Position numbers and translations under genes: made by a program | IMG/VR virus record: IMGVR_UViG_3300009488_000058 | Location: 1-27,692 of that record | Length of the DNA stretch: 27,692 nt | Reading direction: 5' to 3' (one strand) | Source of the DNA: a virus | Part shown: piece by piece, positions 21,981-27,692 of the stretch | Layout of the letters: every line of letters starts with the position of its first letter | Position numbering within the stretch: the stretch's first letter is position 1 | Notes under the pieces: generated by a model | The model's database searches: none | What the model saw: only the letters and a program-made list of their open reading frames with translations | What the model was told of the DNA's origin: nothing

Positions 21981-22997
21981 TTAAATATTTTTTCCATAAG
22001 CAAAAGCTAAAGGTTGAAAAATATCACAACCGCCAGTTTCCATTTCGGATGGGTTTCTAATTTCTAATCCTTGCTGATAAGAAGGTTGAACCTTGTAAGG
22101 CATTGGCTGTTGAACTTCAACAGTTTCTTTATTAACATTTGCAGCAATCATCATAGAACCAGTTAAAGCACCGCCAGCAGGACCAAGTATTCCATTAGCT
22201 GTCAAAATAGCTTGTGCTAATTGTCTAACTTGTATAAATCTAACATTAGGGAAAATTCCTTGTACACTTGCTAAAATTTTTGTATTATCAGTTGTACTAA
22301 GCGATGTACAAGCAATATGTTGATAATGAGTTGTTGGTAAATATAACCTATTCGCTAATTGAGTTTCTTTTGAAGTATTTTCAATACTATTTAAAATACC
22401 GCAAATATCAGCAACTATTTGAGCAGGGGTTTTTTTTGCAATACCACCTACTAACCAAGCAGTATTTGGAGTTCCTGAACCAACTGTTGAAACTGCATAT
22501 TCAGTAATATTTGAGTTATTATAAAAACCTAAAACATTTCTTACAGCATTTCCGAACTGAATAGTATCATTAAATAAGCTCATATGAGCTCTTTTAGAAG
22601 CACTCATCAATCTAGTATTCAATTTACGACCAGCTAATTTTGCACTTCTCAAATCTTTAAAAGTCCAAGCAAATTCGTTTGCTGAATTTAAGATTTTTGC
22701 TATAATTTCTGCAACATCAAGACCTACACGTGGTAAATCATCAGCTCCATTTGAAATATATTTTGCAAGACCTAAGGCATTATATATTTTGTATTTATAC
22801 CATTCTGTACCTTCTGGTAGTTCAAAAGATATTGGCAACATATTTCCATTAGCCCATTGTAAAGATGGATAAACAGTTTCAAGAGCAAGTTTTTTAGTTC
22901 TTATTAATTCGCTTTTAAGAAAAGTATCATCTTCTTTTTTCCAAGGTTTATTTATGTCTTGATTTTTAAAAGCACTATCTAAATATATTCTATACAT
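21981..22997 (-). CDS. DUF2184-family major capsid protein
   Basis: A 338-residue HK97-fold capsid protein of the DUF2184 group. Landmarks: the N-arm YRIYLDSAF, then the P-I-S-F-E-L-P-E-G-T-E-W-Y-K-Y-K segment, DDLPRVGLDVAEIIAKILNSANEFAWTFKDLRSAKLAGRKLNTRLMSASKRA (a conserved long stretch ending L...R...A.R), LYLPTTHYQHIACTSLS (P-x-x-x-Y), and a C-terminal MPYKVQPSYQQGLEIRNPSEMETGGCDIFQPLAFAYG that closes with R-x-x-x-x...G-G-x-x-x-x-x-P-L-A. AGGA precedes the ATG at good spacing. It is the third gene after a putative promoter at about 25045, with protease-scaffold and cement genes in between, so stoichiometric overproduction is plausible. Confidence 0.85.
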   Translation of the reverse strand: MYRIYLDSAFKNQDINKPWKKEDDTFLKSELIRTKKLALETVYPSLQWANGNMLPISFELPEGTEWYKYKIYNALGLAKYISNGADDLPRVGLDVAEIIAKILNSANEFAWTFKDLRSAKLAGRKLNTRLMSASKRAHMSLFNDTIQFGNAVRNVLGFYNNSNITEYAVSTVGSGTPNTAWLVGGIAKKTPAQIVADICGILNSIENTSKETQLANRLYLPTTHYQHIACTSLSTTDNTKILASVQGIFPNVRFIQVRQLAQAILTANGILGPAGGALTGSMMIAANVNKETVEVQQPMPYKVQPSYQQGLEIRNPSEMETGGCDIFQPLAFAYGKNI

Positions 22998-23006
22998 ATT
23001 TTTCCT

Positions 23007-23831
23007 TTAGTTTAAGTTAATAGAAACAGCACCGATACCATCAGCACTAATCTTATCTAATACACGAACCGTTCCAGTAGGTGCAACTGTAGCAGTTGAA
23101 CTATCTGAATCACTTCTTATTCTTCCGATATTATCAGTATGAACAGAGGTTGCAGTTTCAGCAATCGTTGCTGTAACTTGACCAGCACCAAGAGTAACTA
23201 CCCAATCAGACAAATCTTCATCACCTGCATCTAGTTTTGTAGTCATCGTGATAATATTACCTGTGAAAGTACAAGTTAAAACATCTGAATTTGCTAATAA
23301 AATAGCATCACAAATCAACTGCATTGTTGTAGCGTGGTCAGTTGTAAAAGTAACTGGAGCAATTGCTATTCCGCCAACTTTACCATTTATAACATTTAAA
23401 GAAACCAAAACACCACTCCAAGTCAAAGTTTGAACTTGTTTACGTCCAGCATGTCTAATATAAATAGCACTTGCAGGAGTCATTGCATCTTCAGGAGACA
23501 TATATATTGACCCTTCTTTTAAAACGCCAACGTCTTCGCCAATTGTAAAATCCCTTACACCTTCACCACCAGAATTATCAAGTTCTACATTAGGAGTTGG
23601 TCTTGTTCTATCGTGTACCGTAACACCCCATAATTTACCAAGAGCAACATCACCAGTCGCAGAAATCTTTTTAATTTGTTCCGCTGGTTTTGTTCCTAAT
23701 TTAACAAAAATACCAGTTTTCATTATTTCTTCAGCTACCATTGACTGTTGGTATTTTGGTTTAGAGTTTGCAATTGCACCTACTATTCCAACTGCAAAAC
23801 CTTCGCTTACGCTTGTTTGTACTTTACTCAT
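23007..23831 (-). CDS. Capsid cement/decoration protein (DUF2190-like) with inserted sheath-like module
   Basis: A 274-residue protein between protease and major capsid genes, where cement or decoration proteins lie in this phage group. The outer parts (1-130 and 227-274) look like the beta-barrel structural cement proteins: GFAVGIVGAIANSKPKY, KISATGDVALGKLWGVTV, GVLKEGSIYMSPEDAMTPASAIYIRH, and a C-terminal VRVLDKISADGIGAVSINL. Residues about 131-226 (QVQTLTWSGVLVSLNVI...PVTFTTDHATTMQLI...DWVVTLGAGQ) match residues 181-280 of the tail sheath, at DNA level too, and look like an inserted module. AAAGGAG lies 7 nt before the ATG, the strongest binding site of the capsid block, and the start overlaps the upstream gene by 8 nt. 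Confidence 0.65.
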   Translation of the reverse strand: MSKVQTSVSEGFAVGIVGAIANSKPKYQQSMVAEEIMKTGIFVKLGTKPAEQIKKISATGDVALGKLWGVTVHDRTRPTPNVELDNSGGEGVRDFTIGEDVGVLKEGSIYMSPEDAMTPASAIYIRHAGRKQVQTLTWSGVLVSLNVINGKVGGIAIAPVTFTTDHATTMQLICDAILLANSDVLTCTFTGNIITMTTKLDAGDEDLSDWVVTLGAGQVTATIAETATSVHTDNIGRIRSDSDSSTATVAPTGTVRVLDKISADGIGAVSINLN

Positions 23832-24987
23832 TTTTTTCTCCTTTCCAATTATTAGATGTTTTTTCTTCTGAGTCTTTTTGTAATTTTTCTAATTCTTTTT
23901 CAGCATCAGTTTTCTTTTTAACGCCATTAAAGAAATTTCCAAGTTCATTATCAGCTTTGACTTGTAATTGTTCATCAATCATATCAAAACGAACTGAAAT
24001 ATATGTGTCTTCTTTAGTAGATAAATCAGCATCTTTTAAATGAACTTTTAAAGTTTCTTTCTTGATTTCCATTAAATCTTTTCCGTCAAGTTTTTTAAAC
24101 TCTTCATCTGATAGAACTTTTTTAGCTGTATTTATAGCTTTTGCATATTCTTTTGCTTTCAAAGGAACTTCGGAAACTAAAGTGTCATATTTTGCTTGTA
24201 AAGTGTCTAATTCTTTTTTAACTTCAGAGTCATTTTTTTCAGCATCTTTTTTTGCTTTATCTTTTGACTCTTCTTTTTCTTTTTTTATTTTAGAATTTTC
24301 AGTCTCAAGTTTTTTGTTTTTAGTATCCAAGGTATCTTTTTCAGTTTTAGCATCTTTCAAAGCCTTTTCTACTGCATCAAAAACCTCTTCTTTAACTTCA
24401 AACTCTTTATCATTAATTTTAAGTTTTTTCATAGTATTATTTACTTTTTGGTTAAAAATGGCATTATTGTCGCTATCAAGATGAAGTTTAGCATTTCTAC
24501 CAGCCCTCGCCCTATCAACTATAGCTAAATGATTGCCTCTAATATTCCGTTGTTTGGCATCGTATGCACCATATACGGGGTGAACACCTGACTCAAAATC
24601 TAACAAACATTCATAGCCAAGTGATAATTCCGACTTACCATCAACAACTTTGTCAATTAAAGATTGGTCTGTCAGGGTTATTTCATTTATTACAAAATCA
24701 TTATCTTTTCTACTTTTATCATGGGTTAAACCTTTTTGAAATTGTGTAGCATTTTTGCTATTCACAATTATTCGTGGGTGATTGTCTGTAACAGGAATAT
24801 TATTGAAACTATCTAAACTTTCTTGCCCAAAAACATCTTCAGGAAGTCTCAATTCTCTTATTAATTTTCCTTTTGCATCATAATAATTTTGAACCCCAAC
24901 TCTTGACATACTACCCAAAGCAGTAATAAAGCCTTTTGCGTGCTTTTTTACTTTTGATAATTTACCAGTATCATATCTAGTATACAT
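23824..24987 (-). CDS. DUF2213 prohead protease fused to a scaffold domain
   Basis: A 387-residue protein with two parts. Residues 1-170 are a DUF2213-type capsid maturation protease: VTDNHP (H70), ELSLGY (S122) and NHLAIVDRARAGRN (H153, D157), consistent with a Ser-His-His/Asp catalytic set. Residues about 195-360 are highly charged, with a Lys/Glu coiled coil (205-270) and a second helical region, as in self-assembling scaffolds. Such fusions template the prohead and then digest themselves. Met186 (ATG 24432-24430) starts KKLKINDKEFEVKEE and could initiate a free scaffold, though no clear Shine-Dalgarno sequence precedes it. The C-terminus overlaps the cement gene. The promoter candidate at 25049-25022 lies upstream. 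Confidence 0.82.
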   Translation of the reverse strand: MYTRYDTGKLSKVKKHAKGFITALGSMSRVGVQNYYDAKGKLIRELRLPEDVFGQESLDSFNNIPVTDNHPRIIVNSKNATQFQKGLTHDKSRKDNDFVINEITLTDQSLIDKVVDGKSELSLGYECLLDFESGVHPVYGAYDAKQRNIRGNHLAIVDRARAGRNAKLHLDSDNNAIFNQKVNNTMKKLKINDKEFEVKEEVFDAVEKALKDAKTEKDTLDTKNKKLETENSKIKKEKEESKDKAKKDAEKNDSEVKKELDTLQAKYDTLVSEVPLKAKEYAKAINTAKKVLSDEEFKKLDGKDLMEIKKETLKVHLKDADLSTKEDTYISVRFDMIDEQLQVKADNELGNFFNGVKKKTDAEKELEKLQKDSEEKTSNNWKGEKNE

Positions 24988-25021
24988 AATACGTAAGAAT
25001 ATATTGAGGTGTGTTAATATT

Positions 25022-25049
25022 AGTCTAGTATAAATTTTAGCATTGTCAA
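25022..25049 (-). promoter_or_regulatory. Candidate promoter for the capsid block
   Basis: On the minus strand a perfect -35 TTGACA (25049-25044) is followed after 16 nt by TAGACT (25027-25022), a 4/6 match to the -10 consensus. A TATACT also overlaps the spacer but is too close to that -35. This gap (24988-25110) is the only sizeable one in the head region, and it directly precedes the protease-scaffold, cement and major capsid genes. Moderate confidence, because TTGACA is rare by chance but the -10 is weak. Confidence 0.45.
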
Positions 25050-25081
25050 ATAAAAAGTTTATCCTATACTTTTAACTATGG

Positions 25082-25114
25082 ATAGGCAACTTTATAGGTG
25101 TTGTTGTTGCCTAT
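25082..25114 (-). repeat. Inverted repeat across the head morphogenesis stop codon
   Basis: ATAGGCAAC (25082-25090) and GTTGCCTAT (25106-25114) are perfect 9-bp arms around a 15-nt loop; the second arm contains the TAG stop of the head morphogenesis gene. On the minus strand the hairpin is followed by CCATAGTTAAAAG, not a T-run, so it is not a standard terminator. It could be an RNA-stability or attenuation element, or a protein-binding site, between the packaging/portal genes and the capsid genes. Confidence 0.5.
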
Positions 25115-25926
25115 TCTATCAAAGGAATAGCAACACAACGACATCTAATATCTTCCGAGGGGTGTCCAGTATCCGAAGGTGGGTCATTCCATTTTTGAAT
25201 ACTGCCTTGTTTACTTGCATGCGATGATCTAACTCTTTCATCTTGCGAAGTTTCCCAGATATATTTTTTAATTCCGACATCTTCTTGTCTTTGCATTGCA
25301 AGATTTCCATTAAGTTTACTTATTTGGTCTCTTGAAATTAAATCAGCTTTCTTTTTACTTGTTCCATATCTTTTTGTTAATTGTTCGCTTAATTCTTTTG
25401 CTCTTCCTTGTTTTTCTACAATTCTTAAAACATCTTGTTCAAGGTCTTTAAAGAATTTATCCGGAATAGAACGAATTAATTTAACATTATTCTCAATAAA
25501 AACTTGTTTTGTTGCGGTTATCTTTTGCGAGGTATTACTTAGAATAATTTCACTACCAACTTTACTTTTTGTTTGAATATTTAACATTCTTGCTTGTTCT
25601 ACTCTGTTAAATTCGTTTGTTTGGTTAAATAATCTTGTAGCTTCGTTTCTTAAAACTTTATCGGAATATCTATTTTTCCATTTTCTCTTTAACTCATTAA
25701 ATATCTTAACAATTTCTTTTGCCTCGTTATCATCATTCCTTACGGTATTTGCTTTTTCTTTTTGAGTAAAAAATGCTGACTTAATAGGTTTTGCTTGTTC
25801 ATTGGTTATTTTAAACACATACCTCATCATTTCTTTTAGAAATGAATTGTATCTATTTTCAATTTGAATTGGTAATTTAGGTTTTATTTTCTGTGTCGTC
25901 GTCGTCGCCCTCTTCTTCAAAACCAT
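25111..25926 (-). CDS. Head morphogenesis protein (Mu F / SPP1 gp7-like)
   Basis: A minor head protein associated with the portal and probably ejected with, or guiding, DNA. I chose ATG 25926 (MVLKKRATTTTQKIKPK..., 271 residues), because AAGGAGAGG lies 6 nt upstream; the open frame extends to 26037 but the extra 37 residues lie wholly inside the portal gene. The N-terminal part is helical. The C-terminal 60 residues have the family signature: KADLISRDQISKLNGNLAMQRQEDVGIKKYIWETSQDERVRSSHASKQG, then PPSDTGHPSEDIRCRCVAIPL (the P-G/S...C-R-C-x-x-x-P ending). The portal gene overlaps it by 50 nt, longer than is usual for this operon. Stop TAG lies inside a hairpin. Confidence 0.85.
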   Translation of the reverse strand: MVLKKRATTTTQKIKPKLPIQIENRYNSFLKEMMRYVFKITNEQAKPIKSAFFTQKEKANTVRNDDNEAKEIVKIFNELKRKWKNRYSDKVLRNEATRLFNQTNEFNRVEQARMLNIQTKSKVGSEIILSNTSQKITATKQVFIENNVKLIRSIPDKFFKDLEQDVLRIVEKQGRAKELSEQLTKRYGTSKKKADLISRDQISKLNGNLAMQRQEDVGIKKYIWETSQDERVRSSHASKQGSIQKWNDPPSDTGHPSEDIRCRCVAIPLIE

Positions 25927-27283
25927 TGTCAACCTCTCCTTCAACCTTTGTTTCAAAACTATATTTTTCTCCTCTAAACCTTGCTTGTCTAACTTCATCA
26001 GCAGTATAAACACCATTAGAAATATAAATATTATCAATGTCTGCTTGTGCTTTCCTTGTTTCAGTAATCTCTTTTTGTGTTGGTTTATGTAATGGTTTAA
26101 ACTCGTATTTTATATTAGGAATTGACAAGGTAATTGATAAAATTTTAAATACTATATCTAATCCTTCTTCATAATTATTTTGTTGCCATTCTTTAATTTT
26201 AGAATGCCAATCAAGTGTTGTTGAATTTCCTGTTGCGTTTGAACCTGTTGGACTTTCGCCCATTAAAATAGTATGAGGAACATCACCTTCCGCAATTAAT
26301 CTAGCATCTATTTTGTCATACAATTCTTTTAATCCACTTACATTAGGGGTAATTTGTTCAATACTATCTTCGGAGTCAACACCAAACATTCCTAAAATAC
26401 TTCTTGATAATCTTATAGCTTCAAGTCTATCTTTTATTATCTCTTCCCCATCTTCTACATTTCCCTTTTCATCTTCTTTGCATTCGTCTATTATTTTATT
26501 CATTTGAAACATCTTAAAAACGAATATTCTAAAATCATTTATTAAATTAGGTAAAACATCATAAGAAGAACCATAATCAATAAGTATTTGATTTAATCTC
26601 TGCAAAACACTTAAACCAAACGAACCATTTAACTCAAATGTACTATCCGAAGCTTCTTCGCCTTGAATTAAAATAAACCTAGAACTATGAATATTAACGC
26701 TGTTCATTTCTTGATTTTCGCCTTTATCCGAATTTAAAGTATAAAAAGCTGGCATTCCAAAGTTTGGATCATTTATATCAGTAATCTTTTCATTTGAAGA
26801 AGTCATCTCATAGTTATTAAAAACTAACAATGTTTGAATATGTTTTATACTTTCAATCTTTAAAGGCAAAGCCAAGTTATCTAACGAAGTTCCATCAGCA
26901 ATTAAAATTGCACCGCAACCGTACAATCTTGAATATCTGCCAGCTTGATAAAATTTCTTTTTTAGTTTTAATCTTCTTAATTCTTTTGCTAAAGTTTCTT
27001 TTTGTGCTGGTTTTAATCCTTCAATTTCAATCCATTCACGAGTAGCATTCTTTGGGTAAATATCAACAACTTTCTTTGCCATTGCACTTGAATCATAAAG
27101 ACCTTCAAAAGCTCCTGCTTGTAATATGTTAGCTTGAACAAAAGTATTCATTCTTTTATCTTTTGAAGTACCCATACCTGTGAGCATATTAACAAAAGTA
27201 TCTAGTTTTTGTTTATTTAAAGCTAATCTTTTATATCGGTTTTTTTTACTGTCAGACTTTCTTTTAAGCAATCCTTTTAGCAT
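25877..27283 (-). CDS. Portal protein (DUF1073 family)
   Basis: A 468-residue portal of the DUF1073/HI1409-like group. It forms the dodecameric ring through which terminase pumps DNA. Landmarks: basic N-terminus, TFVNMLTGMGTSKDKRMN, YDSSAMAKKVVDIYPKNATREWIEIEG (the conserved Y...x-x-V-D-x-P-A/K-x-x-x-R-x-W), the AGRYSRLYGCGAILIADG segment, and AEGDVPHTILMGESPTGSNATGNSTTLDWH, close to the family's 'P-x-x-x-L-x-G-x-x-P-x-G-x-x-A-x-G' hallmark. The C-terminus is acidic and mostly Asp/Glu. The ATG at 27283 lies inside the terminase gene's last codons, an overlap of 20 nt. Confidence 0.88.
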   Translation of the reverse strand: MLKGLLKRKSDSKKNRYKRLALNKQKLDTFVNMLTGMGTSKDKRMNTFVQANILQAGAFEGLYDSSAMAKKVVDIYPKNATREWIEIEGLKPAQKETLAKELRRLKLKKKFYQAGRYSRLYGCGAILIADGTSLDNLALPLKIESIKHIQTLLVFNNYEMTSSNEKITDINDPNFGMPAFYTLNSDKGENQEMNSVNIHSSRFILIQGEEASDSTFELNGSFGLSVLQRLNQILIDYGSSYDVLPNLINDFRIFVFKMFQMNKIIDECKEDEKGNVEDGEEIIKDRLEAIRLSRSILGMFGVDSEDSIEQITPNVSGLKELYDKIDARLIAEGDVPHTILMGESPTGSNATGNSTTLDWHSKIKEWQQNNYEEGLDIVFKILSITLSIPNIKYEFKPLHKPTQKEITETRKAQADIDNIYISNGVYTADEVRQARFRGEKYSFETKVEGEVDNGFEEEGDDDDTENKT

Positions 27284-27692
27284 TTTTAAGCCTTTGTAAT
27301 CGTTTGTAATACTTGCTTCTTTCTTTTACAATTTCATTCTCTATTGCATATCTTAAAGCATCCATTAAATGGTTAAATTTGTCAACAACTTCCTCTAAAA
27401 CTTCACCATCTTTATTCTCTCGGTGCTTATACATCAATATTTCATTTTGAAAATTGATACAACTAGGATGAATTATTATTTGAAACTCTTGTAAAAACTT
27501 TATTCCATTTTCTATAGATCCAGCGCCTTTAATTGCTCCCTCTGCATTTATTCCATATTTTTCTTTATATTCATCAATACTTTTTGGTTCTGAACTATCG
27601 CAAACAACTAAAGAATTTTTATAAACAAGCTTTTTGACTAATTCTGATGATTTTTTATTTGATAATTGGGATTGATAAATTTCATCGCAAAT
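27264..27692 (-). CDS. Terminase large subunit, C-terminal part (runs off the window)
   Basis: The minus-strand frame is open from the window edge (27692) to TAA 27266-27264, giving 142 codons of the C-terminus. It reads ICDEIYQSQLSNKKSS..., LVVCDSSEPKSIDEYKEKYGINAEGAIKGAGSIENGIKFL, and DKFNHLMDALRYAIENEIV. The D-S-S-E-P-K-S-I-x-E segment and the N-H-x-x-D-A-L-R-Y-A motif are standard for the RNase H-like nuclease domain of phage large terminases, where D-x-x-E and the last Asp bind metal. The ATPase domain and start lie outside the window. It cuts and packages DNA through the portal encoded directly downstream. Confidence 0.88.
   Translation of the reverse strand: MCDEIYQSQLSNKKSSELVKKLVYKNSLVVCDSSEPKSIDEYKEKYGINAEGAIKGAGSIENGIKFLQEFQIIIHPSCINFQNEILMYKHRENKDGEVLEEVVDKFNHLMDALRYAIENEIVKERSKYYKRLQRLKNAKRIA

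Noticed and set aside
24062-24484. + strand 140-codon open frame opposite the scaffold
   Set aside because: It is the Ser/Phe-rich mirror of the Lys/Glu coiled coil of the protease-scaffold and lacks any gene-like context. The same reasoning applies to other long + strand frames within the late operon (for example 9526-9903, 4091-4459).
25927-26037. Longer start of the head morphogenesis protein at 26037
   Set aside because: The added 37 residues lie entirely within the portal gene. The internal ATG 25926 has an AAGGAGAGG site at good spacing and the family does not need the extension.
1-27692. CRISPR arrays, insertion sequences, integrase or attachment sites
   Set aside because: No regularly spaced repeats, transposase or integrase motifs, or att-like terminal duplications are visible; the window is continuous phage sequence.

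Overview
The window is part of the genome of a contractile-tailed (myovirus-type) bacteriophage or prophage. It is very AT-rich, with A-runs, K/N/I-rich proteins and TAA as the usual stop. A nested inner-membrane/outer-membrane spanin pair, the second member carrying a lipobox-like Cys, points to a Gram-negative host with an AT-rich genome. I cannot name the host. The standard code fits: TAA, TGA and TAG all end genes cleanly.

Layout. (1) Positions 1-2646, + strand: a short recombination/DNA-metabolism operon with a RecT-type annealase, a small ORF broken by an in-frame TAA, a protein with an SSB-like acidic tip (DDDIPF), a 79-nt RNA that folds as a degenerate tRNA-like cloverleaf, a VSR/DUF559-like nuclease and a small basic protein. 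(2) Positions 2627-3844, - strand: a lysis cassette (M15 peptidase endolysin, overlapping Rz1/Rz spanins, a small ORF). It has its own near-consensus promoter (TTGACA-17-TAAAAT), preceded by a cluster of inverted repeats and by a rho-independent terminator that ends the structural operon. (3) Positions 3845-5068, - strand: holin-like and small membrane or unknown proteins. (4) Positions 5102-27692, - strand: one long late operon, described here in transcription order (right to left): terminase large subunit (partial), DUF1073 portal, Mu F/SPP1 gp7-like head morphogenesis protein, a promoter-bearing gap, DUF2213 protease-scaffold, cement protein, DUF2184 major capsid protein, two small paralogous proteins, DUF4054 connector, gp10-like tail completion protein, head closure and tail terminator proteins, DUF3383 sheath, DUF3277-type tube, tail assembly chaperone with a -1 frameshift, tape measure, Dit-like protein, plug, hub, Gp138-type spike, gp25/W-like protein, gpJ-like protein, DUF2612 wedge protein, two fibre-type proteins and a small unknown.

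This gene order matches the compact Mu-like/DUF3383 contractile-tail cassette seen in several small myophages. Most genes overlap by 1-17 nt or are separated by a few bases, so translational coupling is the rule.

The observations most worth following up are: a textbook A AAA AAG slippery heptamer at 16644-16638 that joins the tail chaperone in frame to a 37-codon extension; the tRNA-like RNA at 1649-1727; a roughly 95-residue module shared at protein and DNA level between the tail sheath and the capsid cement protein; the promoter, operator and terminator arrangement of the lysis cassette; and the nonsense-split gene after recT.
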